Of a stretch of 64,000 bases of DNA, positions 35,422-44,391 are shown piece after piece (position 1 is the first letter of the stretch; each line of letters starts with the position of its first letter). The translations under genes were made by a program, and so were the position numbers. The stretch is from an uncultured bacterium (GTDB lineage Bacteria > Muiribacteriota > Ozemobacteria > Ozemobacterales > Ozemobacteraceae), in the NCBI GenBank assembly GCA_937949615.1, contig CALEDQ010000004.1, positions 248,001 through 312,000 on the forward strand, read 5' to 3'. The notes under the pieces are model-generated. The model did not search any database. It saw nothing but the letters and a program-made list of their open reading frames with translations, and was not told the origin of the DNA.

Positions 35422-37023
35422 ATGAAACTTTCGCAGCGAATGCTTCTCATAATTGTTCTGGTTTTTTGTTGCAGTTCATGGGCGCCAGCCGCTGAACTCG
35501 GGCCATTTTCTTTCGAGCAGGCGATAGTCGAAGGCAGCCGCTCGGCAGAAAGTCTTTATCGTCGCCACCTTGCTGACGACCTCAAGCTTTTCACCGACCG
35601 TGCCGGTAAGCTGCAACGGCTTTGCGAAGGTTCATTCCGTGACAATTCATATCTCGACCGTCTCTCACGCAAAGATACCCTGAAAAATCACGAAACCATG
35701 CGCCCGATTTACCGTTTCTGGAACCTTTTCCGGTCTTTTCTCGATGATCTGAATTTTATCAGCCGGAAATATGAAGTGCCACTTATCTTCGGGCACAAGG
35801 AAAAAGTGAAAAACTTTTTTGCCGGTTATGCTCTTGGCATGTCAGCCAGACTCGCTCAGGTAATCATGGTCTCTGAAATGATGAATTTTCTGGCCCGCCG
35901 CGGCGGCCTCGAAGATCTGCTTAATGAAGGCAACGAAGAATATGGCATTCCGACCGGCTCTTTCAGCAAGGCGATTAAAAGATCTTTGAGCACCGAAAAT
36001 CTGGCTCAGCTCTATCGCTTCAGAATTTCACACTTCGAAGAAATCGGCATGACGAATGATAACGCCCTGCCGCCGACAGTCTCAGGCTACCTGCTCGCTC
36101 ACGGCGATTTTCTCAACACCCTGTCACGCAAGGTTGCCAGTGACCCCACCTGGAAATTTCTCAGTCGCAGCCTCATCAATGCTTCGCTTGAGCTGGTATT
36201 ACCGGCGCAGCGAGAGCTCTTCACCTGGGTTGGCGATACCCGCGTCAAGAACCAGCACTCACGGCTGATTTCGGCCGCGCAGCTCGCAAAATTCGGCAGC
36301 ATGCTGCAGCCAGGTGATATTCTTGTCGGGCGTCAGGACTATTATCTGTCGAATATCTTTCTGCCGGGTTTTTGGCCGCATGCCCTGCTCTATGTCGGGA
36401 CTCCTGCCGAAATCAGCGCCACTTTCGACAACGACCCCGAAATGCTTCGCTGGTGTAAGAGATATGATGCCAAAAATTTTACCGGATTGCTCGAAAAACG
36501 CTATAACAAAGCCTTCAGCACCTGGAAAACCATGAACCCGGCAGACGGCAAACCCCGCTGTATCATGGAAGCAATCAGCGAGGGGATTGTTATCAATTCG
36601 CTGCCAGGCGCCCTGCATTGCGACTACGTTGCCGCCGTCAGACCACGGCTGAGCAAAGTCGCGAAAGCCCATGCAATCATGCTGGCACTTTCGTATTTTG
36701 GCCGCGAATATGACTTTCAGTTCAGCTTCAATACCGAACAGTCGCTCGTCTGTACCGAACTGGTTACCAAAGCATACAGCAGTCAGGTCGACGGGCACGG
36801 GCTCCGCTTTCCGATGGTCAAAAGCCTCGGCAATTATGGTATTCCGGCCGACTCGATCGTCAAAGACTTTGCCGACCGCCGCGGCAGATCAGACCGACAG
36901 CTCGATTTCATCGCCTTCATCAAGGGTCTGCCGGCAAAGAAAACTGCGGTATTCGCCGACGAGAGTGAATTCGCCGAGTCATGCACCTGGGCCGGCGGCC
37001 TTAAAAGCAAAAACACCCGCTGA
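35422..37023 (+). CDS. exported YiiX-like permuted NlpC/P60 cysteine hydrolase
   Basis: ATG 35422 (533 aa) follows CGGAGA and the promoter. A signal segment (MLLIIVLVFCCSSWAPAA) begins the protein, so it should work in the periplasm or at the envelope. The first half is helical and of unknown family. The second half has the permuted papain-like fold of the YiiX/DUF830 group: LQPGDILVGRQDYYLSN, then WPHALLYVGT with the catalytic His, and SLVCTELVTKAY with the catalytic Cys. Such enzymes act on amide or ester bonds of peptidoglycan or lipids; the substrate here is unknown. It is a single gene, convergent with a hybrid kinase gene. Confidence 0.85.
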   Translation: MKLSQRMLLIIVLVFCCSSWAPAAELGPFSFEQAIVEGSRSAESLYRRHLADDLKLFTDRAGKLQRLCEGSFRDNSYLDRLSRKDTLKNHETMRPIYRFWNLFRSFLDDLNFISRKYEVPLIFGHKEKVKNFFAGYALGMSARLAQVIMVSEMMNFLARRGGLEDLLNEGNEEYGIPTGSFSKAIKRSLSTENLAQLYRFRISHFEEIGMTNDNALPPTVSGYLLAHGDFLNTLSRKVASDPTWKFLSRSLINASLELVLPAQRELFTWVGDTRVKNQHSRLISAAQLAKFGSMLQPGDILVGRQDYYLSNIFLPGFWPHALLYVGTPAEISATFDNDPEMLRWCKRYDAKNFTGLLEKRYNKAFSTWKTMNPADGKPRCIMEAISEGIVINSLPGALHCDYVAAVRPRLSKVAKAHAIMLALSYFGREYDFQFSFNTEQSLVCTELVTKAYSSQVDGHGLRFPMVKSLGNYGIPADSIVKDFADRRGRSDRQLDFIAFIKGLPAKKTAVFADESEFAESCTWAGGLKSKNTR

Positions 37024-37057
37024 TACAACCGCCACTGTCTGTGGCTGTGATGCATAA

Positions 37058-37076
37058 TGCCGGTTTATTTCCGGCA
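37058..37076. terminator. weak hairpin between convergent genes
   Basis: TGCCGG and CCGGCA pair around a 7-base T/A-rich loop. No long T run follows, so termination is only possible. Confidence 0.35.
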
Positions 37077-37086
37077 AGTTCTGCTT

Positions 37087-39174
37087 TCAGGACCGCGCCA
37101 GCACACTGCGAACTTTGGCTGCCAGAGACTCCAGCGAAAAAGGCTTGGCAATAAAATTCAGGCCCTGGTCGGCTATTTCCTGGCCGTCGATAACATCATC
37201 AGTACAGGCCGAAGTGAAAAGAATGCGGGTTCGGGGGCTGAGTTCCCTGACCTTTTCAGCCAGTTCCCGGCCAGTCATGCCAGGCATCATCAGGTCGGTC
37301 AGCATCAGATCTATTTTGCCACCCTCATTTTTGAAAATTTCGAGAGCAGCACGGCCATTGGGCGCCTCAAGCAGGTTATAACCCAGCTTTTTCAATATCT
37401 CTGCCCCGATAAATCTGACAATATCCTCGTCTTCGACGAGAAGAATCGTTTCGCTGCCGCCTTCAACTTTTTCAGACAAGGACTCTTCATGATCGATCGG
37501 ACGCATGGTCATCGGCACACAGATCTCGAAAATCGTGCCCTTGCCCGGGGTTGAATCGACATTGATAAAACCGCCAGCCTGCCTGATTATACCGTAAATT
37601 GCCGATAAACCCAGACCGGTACCGCGACCGCGCGGTTTGGTGGTAAAAAATGGTTCAAAAAGATGATCGATAACCTCGTCTGACATGCCAAGACCATTAT
37701 CACTGAAAGTCAGACGCACATAATCACCCGGCTTGACATCAGGCCAACGACTGCATTCAGCTTCCGAGAGCGAGATATTACTTGTAACCACGCGGATAAC
37801 GCCACCCTCTGGCATCGCATCACGCGAGTTAAGAACAAGATTGATCAGAATTCTTTCAAACTGCCCGGGGTCGAGCATAACATTACCAAGATCGCGGGCC
37901 GTAAGCAGCTGAATTTCGATACGCTCACCCGCCATGCTGCAGAGCATTTTATAAAGATTGCTGATAATTTCATTGATGTTAAGCACTTTTGGCTCGATAT
38001 TCTGACGACGGGAAAAAGCGAGCAGTTGCTGAGTCAGCAATGCGGCGCTACGGGCGGCCTTTTCGATTTCCTGCAGATTTCCCAGAACTCTGCTTCCAGC
38101 CGGAAGATCGATCGATGCCAGCGAAACATTACCGATGACAGCCGTCAAAAGATTATTAAAATCATGAGCGACGCCACCGGCAAGTCTGCCGACCGCTTCC
38201 ATTTTCATGGCCTGCTGCAGCTGATTTTGCAGCAATTCCTTCTCTTCTTCAGCTTTCTGGCGCTCGCAGATTTCCTTTTTCAGAGATTCGTTGGCAGCGA
38301 GCAGTTCTGAAGTTCTCAGACTGACCATGCGGCGCAGCATGCCAAGCCACACGGCCAGAAAAAGAATTACGATGGCAGCGACAAAGCCGCCATAGAAAAA
38401 AAGCCGCCAGAAATGCTGAGAAGAATTCTGTTGCAGCATTTTCCCGAGCCAGGAATCATTGATGGCATCGAGATCGGCCTTAGGAATTGCGTTGAAACCC
38501 ATCTGCACCAGGCCGGCAATTTCGATATCGCCCTTATGAACAGCCCGATGAAACTGCCCACGGTACAGCGGTGCGGTTTCACGAAACTGATCAGAGACGC
38601 CCATACGGTTCAAATAATAGAAAGCCGGGGGACGATCGACGCTGAAAACTTTACAGGCGCCATCGGCGGCAGCTCGAATCAAAGCCTCGTAACTCGGGTA
38701 TTCGACAATAGTATTGACGCCGGCCTTCTTCAGGATCGAAATTACGTTATCGCCGGCTTTGGCGCCAACCGCAAAACCGACCGCGTCTTCGGCATTTCTG
38801 ATAGCCGAAAGGTCTTTATGAAAGAAAAGCGGCACGTCGATATCGGCATAAGGGTCGAGAAAATCATACTTTTCGGCCCTTTCCTCGCTGAAAAAAAGGG
38901 TATCTATGACATCAGCTTTGTGGTCATGCATACGATGCAGGGCTTCTGTCCAGTCGCAGGCTTGCAGCTCGACTCTGATGCCGGTCGTTTTTTCCCAGAG
39001 GCGCCACTGGTCGACGATGATGCCGACGAGAGCTCCTGATTTATCGCGAAATATGTAAGGCGGGTAGTTATCGTCGCTGACGACCCGCAAAAGCTGCGGC
39101 CCGGCAGAAGCAGTCTGAGCTGTCAGAAAGGCTGCCAGCAAAAGCAGAATTAAAGGCAGATATTTGCCCCTCAT
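37087..39174 (-). CDS. hybrid histidine kinase with periplasmic solute-binding sensor (SBP3-HisKA-HATPase-REC)
   Basis: ATG 39174 (695 aa) places the signal sequence (YLPLILLLLAAFLTAQTASA) at the N-terminus; a frame of 26 further codons lies upstream. A type-3 solute-binding domain follows (LRVVSDDNYPPYIFRDKSG, YDFLDPYADIDVPLFFHKD), then one membrane helix (GGFVAAIVILFLAVWLGM) and a coiled coil. The HisKA domain (GGVAHDFNNLLTAVIGN), ATPase domain (NLVLNSRDA, DNGLGMS, GRGTGLGL) and C-terminal receiver (DLMLTDLMMPGMTG) complete it. It should sense a small solute such as an amino acid in the periplasm. No response regulator gene adjoins it. Its kinase core resembles that of the hybrid kinase at 4801-7464. 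Confidence 0.93.
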   Translation of the reverse strand: MRGKYLPLILLLLAAFLTAQTASAGPQLLRVVSDDNYPPYIFRDKSGALVGIIVDQWRLWEKTTGIRVELQACDWTEALHRMHDHKADVIDTLFFSEERAEKYDFLDPYADIDVPLFFHKDLSAIRNAEDAVGFAVGAKAGDNVISILKKAGVNTIVEYPSYEALIRAAADGACKVFSVDRPPAFYYLNRMGVSDQFRETAPLYRGQFHRAVHKGDIEIAGLVQMGFNAIPKADLDAINDSWLGKMLQQNSSQHFWRLFFYGGFVAAIVILFLAVWLGMLRRMVSLRTSELLAANESLKKEICERQKAEEEKELLQNQLQQAMKMEAVGRLAGGVAHDFNNLLTAVIGNVSLASIDLPAGSRVLGNLQEIEKAARSAALLTQQLLAFSRRQNIEPKVLNINEIISNLYKMLCSMAGERIEIQLLTARDLGNVMLDPGQFERILINLVLNSRDAMPEGGVIRVVTSNISLSEAECSRWPDVKPGDYVRLTFSDNGLGMSDEVIDHLFEPFFTTKPRGRGTGLGLSAIYGIIRQAGGFINVDSTPGKGTIFEICVPMTMRPIDHEESLSEKVEGGSETILLVEDEDIVRFIGAEILKKLGYNLLEAPNGRAALEIFKNEGGKIDLMLTDLMMPGMTGRELAEKVRELSPRTRILFTSACTDDVIDGQEIADQGLNFIAKPFSLESLAAKVRSVLARS

Positions 39175-39559
39175 ATTGATACCCACCCAGGTCCCTTCCC
39201 TGTCTGTTATATAAAATTCAATCGAAAAACCCACGCCACCCAGAACAGTCAAACTATATAAAAAGAGCCTGTCGATTCATTCTTAACGTTTCTTTTATTG
39301 CCAATCCTTAAAGCCAACTTTAAAACGACGGACAATGTATTCTACAATGTACATATTAAAGCAGAAACAGCGGCAAAAATCAGTAAACTTTTTTCAGAAT
39401 TCAGCCGGAATTGCGCCGCACAATCCTGATTTAAAGACCACCCAGGCATGTTAAAAAAAATTTTGTACAGGGGGTTACGGGTTTCTGTTTTTATTCTTAT
39501 AATTCAAATCATTAAAGCTTGAAACCCGCAATCAATAAGAAACCCACGGAGGTATAAGT
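39175..39559. promoter_or_regulatory. 385-base intergenic region before the Lys-rich protein gene
   Basis: No gene is seen. A TATAAT at 39498-39503 lies 57 bases before the next start, but no good -35 box accompanies it. ACAATGTA occurs twice in direct repeat (39332-39339 and 39344-39351) and might be a regulator site. The stretch is AT-rich. Confidence 0.4.
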
Positions 39560-39910
39560 ATGAAAAACCTGTTTAAAGCCCTTTCGGTAGCACTGGTAAC
39601 CTTTGGCCTGTTCGCCGGCTCCGCTGAAGTTTCTTCTGTAATGGCCGCCAAAAAAGAAACCTCATGCTTCAAGAAAATGGCCAAAACCGTTAAAAAGAAT
39701 GTTAAGAAAGCTGTTAAGAAAACCAAAAAAGCCATCATCAAGACCGGCGCTGCCGCTCAGAATGCCGTTGTCGACTCAGCCGTAAAAGCAAAATCAGCCA
39801 TCACCGGCAAAAAAGCCGAAAAGACCTTCGTGAAGGGCCACTATAAAAAAGGCAACAAAACCCTTACCAACGGTCACTTCCGCAAAGTAAGCAAAGGCAA
39901 AAAAGCCTGA
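39560..39910 (+). CDS. small exported Lys/Ala-rich basic protein
   Basis: A 116-residue protein with a signal sequence (ALSVALVTFGLFAGSAEVSS) followed by a very basic low-complexity body of KK, VKK and KKA runs (MAKTVKKNVKKAVKKTKK). The body resembles eukaryotic H1 or bacterial Hc1-like tails. Because a signal is present, it should act outside the cytoplasm, perhaps binding anionic envelope polymers or extracellular DNA; this is inference. AGGAGG-like GGAGG at 39549-39553 precedes the ATG, and a strong terminator follows. Confidence 0.75.
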   Translation: MKNLFKALSVALVTFGLFAGSAEVSSVMAAKKETSCFKKMAKTVKKNVKKAVKKTKKAIIKTGAAAQNAVVDSAVKAKSAITGKKAEKTFVKGHYKKGNKTLTNGHFRKVSKGKKA

Positions 39911-39931
39911 TTTAAGCAAACCTGCAATATA

Positions 39932-39971
39932 CAGACGGGCCCCCGAAAAACCGGGGGCCCGTCTGCTTTTA
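39932..39971 (+). terminator. strong intrinsic terminator after the Lys-rich protein gene
   Basis: A 14-base GC-rich perfect stem (39932-39945 with 39952-39965) around loop AAAAAC is followed by CTTTTAG. Confidence 0.9.
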
Positions 39972-40025
39972 GAAAACTGGCCGGGGTCGGCAAACTCTGT
40001 TAGAATTCATGGCAGCGGTTTGAAA

Positions 40026-41573
40026 ATGAGAAAAACTTTAATAACATTCTGGTTGATGTTTCTGACATTCGTGGCAGCGGCACAAAACCTGTCATCGGGC
40101 ATTTACTCACAGGGTATGCAGCTTTATGCAACCGGTGATTTTGCCGGTGCGTCTGAATACCTCGAACAGGTAGTGCTGATGGAACCTGCAAACGATCTGG
40201 CAAGATATTATCTGGTATTCAGCCTGAGCAACAGCGGCAGAAGTAAAAAAGCGCTGCAGCATGCGCGGATTCTTGCAGAACGTTTTCCTGGCCAGCCACA
40301 ATATCAGACTATCGTGCAACAGCTTGAACAGCAGCAGTTCTCGCTCACTCGCCCGCTATCGGCGAAAACAGAAACCGGCGAAACACTTCAAGAGCCAGCT
40401 GAGCCGGTATCAAATCCCAGACCCGCCCCCCCACCGCGAAAAGAGAAAAAAGCAACCGAGCTCGACCAGGCACAGTCATTGATCGACGAAGAAAATTATG
40501 CTTCGGCATCGGTGCTTCTGAAAAAAATTACCGACCGAGAACCACGCAATGCGCGCGGCTGGCACCTGTTTGGGGTCGTCGCTTTCAACCAGCGTGATTA
40601 CCAGCAGGCAGTCAAATACTTTACCAGAGCAACCGATAACGGCAGCCGCGAATTCGAAACCAGTTTTCTCGCCGGATCGAGCTGCATGTCTTTACAACAG
40701 TATGATATGGCCGAGAAACACTTTAAAAAAGCTCTCAGCCTGCAGAATGATATTTTTTGCCGATTGAATCTTGCCGAAATCTATCTGCGCCGAAAAAAAT
40801 ATTCTGAAGCCGAAACTGCCTTCAAGGCCCTGGCAAAAGACCACCCGGAAATTCAGGACGCAGCGGCCGGCCTGGCCGAAATTCAGTATGCCCGCGGATT
40901 CAACGCCTCAGCCACCGAAGCGGTCAATCAGATTCTCTCGACAAAACAGGAAAATGCCCGAGCCAGAGTGCTCAAAGCCCGCCTGCTCATGGAGGACCGC
41001 ATGTATGCCGAGGCGGCCGAAGAGGCAAAAATAGCGGTGCAGGCCAGCGCAGGAAACCCAGAATACCGTGCTATCCTTGCCCTGGCACTGATCAGAAACT
41101 TTCAGGTTCCACAGGGCCTCGAAGAAGCCAGAAGCATTCTGCAAAAGCACCCTGAAAATATCGATGCCATGCTTGCCGAAGCCGAAGGGCTCATTGTCAG
41201 CGGCGACCTGTCAGGGGCCGGCAGAATTCTCGATCAGGCCGCCAAAAGCGGGGAACGCCCCGAAATAAGTCTTCTGCAGGCCACGACCGCCGTCAGTCAG
41301 GGCGAGCGTGACCGCGCCAGACAGCATTACGAAAAATTTGTCGAGCTTTCAGGCAGATCGCCACGTGCCATGCTCGAGTATGCCCGGTTTCTCGAAACCT
41401 CAGCGCCCCCTGAAGAAGCCGCCGCTGCCTATGAAAAACTGCTTGGTGAACACCCCGGCAGTGGCTTTTCTGCCGAAGCACGCGCTGCCATCGAGCGCCT
41501 CGCCACTGTCGAAAAGCGGCCGGCCAGAATCCAGACTCCGAGAATTCCAATCCCGGGGCTGACAGCACAATGA
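40026..41573 (+). CDS. exported TPR-repeat protein (first gene of the pseudopilin operon)
   Basis: ATG 40026 gives 515 residues; TTG at 40020 is an alternative. A signal segment (TLITFWLMFLTFVAAAQ) precedes TPR units through the rest of the chain (GMQLYATGDFAGASEYLEQVV, ENYASASVLLKKITDREP, QYDMAEKHFKKALSLQ). About ten or more repeats are present, broken by a Pro-rich linker near residue 140 (RPAPPPRKEKKATE). TPR proteins at such loci act as periplasmic or outer-membrane-associated assembly factors. The gene overlaps the next by four bases. Confidence 0.88.
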   Translation: MRKTLITFWLMFLTFVAAAQNLSSGIYSQGMQLYATGDFAGASEYLEQVVLMEPANDLARYYLVFSLSNSGRSKKALQHARILAERFPGQPQYQTIVQQLEQQQFSLTRPLSAKTETGETLQEPAEPVSNPRPAPPPRKEKKATELDQAQSLIDEENYASASVLLKKITDREPRNARGWHLFGVVAFNQRDYQQAVKYFTRATDNGSREFETSFLAGSSCMSLQQYDMAEKHFKKALSLQNDIFCRLNLAEIYLRRKKYSEAETAFKALAKDHPEIQDAAAGLAEIQYARGFNASATEAVNQILSTKQENARARVLKARLLMEDRMYAEAAEEAKIAVQASAGNPEYRAILALALIRNFQVPQGLEEARSILQKHPENIDAMLAEAEGLIVSGDLSGAGRILDQAAKSGERPEISLLQATTAVSQGERDRARQHYEKFVELSGRSPRAMLEYARFLETSAPPEEAAAAYEKLLGEHPGSGFSAEARAAIERLATVEKRPARIQTPRIPIPGLTAQ

Positions 41574-42340
41574 GTGAAATTTTCAGAAAAGCCGCCATTC
41601 TGCCTCTGCTGTTTCTGCTGTTGTCTGCAACCTTGCCGGCACCGGCCTGCGACAGCTCAATGCTGGCGATTCTTACAGGTTCGAGCCTGCAAAAGGAAAT
41701 AACCGCAAAAACCCTGGCAATCTGCCAGAAAATTCAGCAGACCGGTGATTACCTCAACAGTTTCAATATTGCTGCCGCCCGCAAACTTCACCGCGAGGTC
41801 ATGGAGAACTGGCTGCAGACAGCCACAGAGCTGACCACCCTTTCGACGCAGAACACAGATCCAGGTTTCGCTCCTGTTTCCGGGCTGCTGATGAACATTT
41901 CACGTGATCTGGGCAAAGTGCGCCGTCAGCTCGACGAAGACGACATGACCCTGATCCATGAAACGCTCGAAGCAACGATCACACGAATTTCGCTCGTCAG
42001 TGCCATAATGAATGGCCACCGGAAGATGCAGAAATTTCTCGATATCGAGCTGGCAATTTTTTCGCTGCGGCCATTTTTTAACGACCGGGCAGAATTGCAG
42101 AAACTGGCCGGTGAAGATTATCTGCATAAAGCCGGTAGCGAATTCCGGCCGTTCATTACGGCTTCAGAATCGGCAGAACTCGACCGGTTCGACGCAATGT
42201 TCGCCAATTTCTGCACCACCCTGGGCACCGGCGAAAATCAGCTCACGGCTTCAGAGCTCGCGACATTTCAGAGTCTGCAGAACCATTTCATCAGTTTCAA
42301 GCAGGCGCTTCTCAATCGCCAGTTCTTCAATACACCGTAA
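41570..42340 (+). CDS. exported protein of unknown function (256 aa)
   Basis: It starts in an ATGA overlap with the TPR gene. A signal segment (AAILPLLFLLLSATLPAPACD) could be a normal signal or a lipobox ending in PAC. The mature part is largely helical (KTLAICQKIQQTGDYL, TLIHETLEATITRISLV). I do not recognise the family. Position suggests an envelope component working with the TPR protein. Confidence 0.7.
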   Translation: MSEIFRKAAILPLLFLLLSATLPAPACDSSMLAILTGSSLQKEITAKTLAICQKIQQTGDYLNSFNIAAARKLHREVMENWLQTATELTTLSTQNTDPGFAPVSGLLMNISRDLGKVRRQLDEDDMTLIHETLEATITRISLVSAIMNGHRKMQKFLDIELAIFSLRPFFNDRAELQKLAGEDYLHKAGSEFRPFITASESAELDRFDAMFANFCTTLGTGENQLTASELATFQSLQNHFISFKQALLNRQFFNTP

Positions 42341-42415
42341 AAAACTTTTTCATTGCCGCATTGCGTCCCATATTGTTAGGATGAAAGAGAGAATAGATGG
42401 GAGGTACATTATCAG

Positions 42416-43174
42416 GTGCTTAAAAAACTTCTGTTGATTTTTGCAGCAGTTATGATTGCTCTGCCGATTGTGCAGGCAGAGCCCATAATGGTCGATACCC
42501 GTCTGATGCTGCTTGCTCACCCCCTGTTTGCTAAGTTCGACCCCGAAACCGCCAGGTTTCGCGGCACTTCCTCAGAATTCGTCGATGGCGGCCAGGAAGG
42601 CGTCGACAGGCTGATCGCCGAGATTCGCCGTCTCGATGCCTGGCTGCTCGCTTCCCCAAAGCATCTGCAGGAAAAGCTCAAGAATGTACCTCTGCCTGAC
42701 CGGGCGGCAGCCGAAAGGGCTTTTCTGACCGAGAAGCGCGAAGTTGAAGCACAGCTGGCGATGCTGCAGATCCGTGCCTACAATGCACGCCTTGTGCCGG
42801 GTCGGCCTGGCGTGACCCCCGAAGCTTCGACAATGCCGCAGATCAACGAAATTACCGCCGACATCAGGGCTGTTCTCAGACAGCTTAAAGAGACACACAA
42901 AACAGATATCATCATCGATACCGCAGAACTGCTGCCAATTGTTGCAAAACCACGGGCAACCCAGCCAACCCTCGCAGCCAACCTGCACGCAAAGCTCTGG
43001 AAAGACCCAGACATCGCCTCCAGCACTGAATTTGCCGTCTGGCTTGCCGAAGCTGACAGCTGGTGGGCCGGAAAGCTTGGTCTCGATGCCAGCGTCGTTC
43101 CGGTTGGTGCCACTGATGCCAGACTTGAAGCGATAAAGCTCATCGAAGAACGCACAAAGGGGCTCAAAAAATGA
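42416..43174 (+). CDS. exported protein, paralogue A of the VDTR/HP pair
   Basis: The start is a GTG at 42416, 11 bases after GGGAGG. A signal (LLLIFAAVMIALPIVQAEP) precedes VDTRLMLLAHPLFAKFDPETARF, a segment shared in form with the next gene product. The rest is helical with a likely coiled coil (RAFLTEKREVEAQLAML). The shape, signal plus coiled coil, resembles Skp/OmpH-like periplasmic chaperones, but no clear family match is seen. It overlaps the next gene by four bases. Confidence 0.7.
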   Translation: MLKKLLLIFAAVMIALPIVQAEPIMVDTRLMLLAHPLFAKFDPETARFRGTSSEFVDGGQEGVDRLIAEIRRLDAWLLASPKHLQEKLKNVPLPDRAAAERAFLTEKREVEAQLAMLQIRAYNARLVPGRPGVTPEASTMPQINEITADIRAVLRQLKETHKTDIIIDTAELLPIVAKPRATQPTLAANLHAKLWKDPDIASSTEFAVWLAEADSWWAGKLGLDASVVPVGATDARLEAIKLIEERTKGLKK

Positions 43175-44352
43175 GAACTTCAGCCAGAATAGTTTTGTTT
43201 TGCACGATTCTGATATTCAATGCCATGGCCGGCCTGAATTGTCTGTTGGCTGCTGAAGGCGGCTGGGGCACGGTCGACACCCGCATACTTCTGATGCTGC
43301 ACCCCGAAATGAACGGCTTCGATTACAGCAATGGCCGTTTTTTTCGTGAAAAGGGTGAAAGAAACATCGAAAAAACCATCGGCGAATTGAAAACTGCTCA
43401 GGAACAGGCCAGCAAAGAAAACGCGCCGCTCAGAGAGCGCCAGACGAAGCTTTTCCAGGAAAGATTCAGTCTGGTTCAACAGAAAAGTCGTGCAGATGGC
43501 GCACCGGCCCCCGGCGACATCGAAAAATTCCGCAAAGAAAAGGCAGTTCTTGAAAGCTCACTCGAAGAAGTCAAGCGGCAGAAACCTGCGAATCGTGATG
43601 CAGAAAGACTTTTTGCCGCCCGCCGCGTCGACCTGCAGACCCGCCTCGAAGTTATCAACAGCCGTCTGGCTGGAGCAGCCAACCCCGAAGAAACCACTAA
43701 GAACGCTGATCAGCTCGACGAAAAAATCAAAAAAGTCGATGATAAACTGGGCAAACTCGCCGATCAGATACGCGCCAACGAAGAGAAATCAGTGCAGGCG
43801 ATCTACCTGACCAGCGAAGAAACTGCCACACGCCTGACAAAAATCAGAGACGAGATCGATACCCTGATAAAAAAGGCAGCCGAAGAAAGCAAAATCGCCA
43901 CGGTCATCGACAATTCTTTCGCCATGCGTACTCCAACGCGTAAAGAAAAACTGAAAATGATACCGGCAACCGATGAGGCCCCTGACGTCGTTTCTTCATC
44001 GCTGTTTCACTCTTTCAACAATCTCACGATCGACCCGGCATTTGCTGCGACCGTTCCGGGCCCAGAAGGCAGTCCCCTGCCGCCAGAACATCTGATCGTC
44101 GGGCGTTCACTCGGCATGCAGAGCAATCTTACCCAGTATCTCGAATTTCGCAATTATCTGCCCGAAAGAGTCGCCGATTTTTCACACGGACGTCTGTTCA
44201 TCATGGGCGGCACCGATCTTACCCCCTGGGTAGCCCGCCAGCTTTTCGACCGTTACAAGGTTCCTGACTCGATAAAAAATGCCTTCATGGTAACCCTGAG
44301 AAATTATCTCAATTTCGATCGTGACCCCGCTGTCCGTGAACGTAATTACTGA
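43171..44352 (+). CDS. exported coiled-coil protein, paralogue B of the VDTR/HP pair
   Basis: A 393-residue protein with a signal (IVLFCTILIFNAMAGLNCLLAA), then VDTRILLMLHPEMNGFDYSNGRF, which matches the start of the upstream product in order and spacing. A long coiled coil follows (EKTIGELKTAQEQASKENAPL to about residue 220). A C-terminal domain includes EHLIVGRSLGMQSNLTQYL. Skp-like topology is possible. The pair probably arose by duplication. Confidence 0.7.
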   Translation: MRTSARIVLFCTILIFNAMAGLNCLLAAEGGWGTVDTRILLMLHPEMNGFDYSNGRFFREKGERNIEKTIGELKTAQEQASKENAPLRERQTKLFQERFSLVQQKSRADGAPAPGDIEKFRKEKAVLESSLEEVKRQKPANRDAERLFAARRVDLQTRLEVINSRLAGAANPEETTKNADQLDEKIKKVDDKLGKLADQIRANEEKSVQAIYLTSEETATRLTKIRDEIDTLIKKAAEESKIATVIDNSFAMRTPTRKEKLKMIPATDEAPDVVSSSLFHSFNNLTIDPAFAATVPGPEGSPLPPEHLIVGRSLGMQSNLTQYLEFRNYLPERVADFSHGRLFIMGGTDLTPWVARQLFDRYKVPDSIKNAFMVTLRNYLNFDRDPAVRERNY

Positions 44353-44391
44353 CCTCCGCTCTGACCAGGCTTCTCGATAAGGAGGGAGCTT

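Noticed and set aside
39253..39559. Possible small RNA upstream of the Lys-rich protein gene
   Set aside because: No stable stem with T run and no recognisable riboswitch core was seen.
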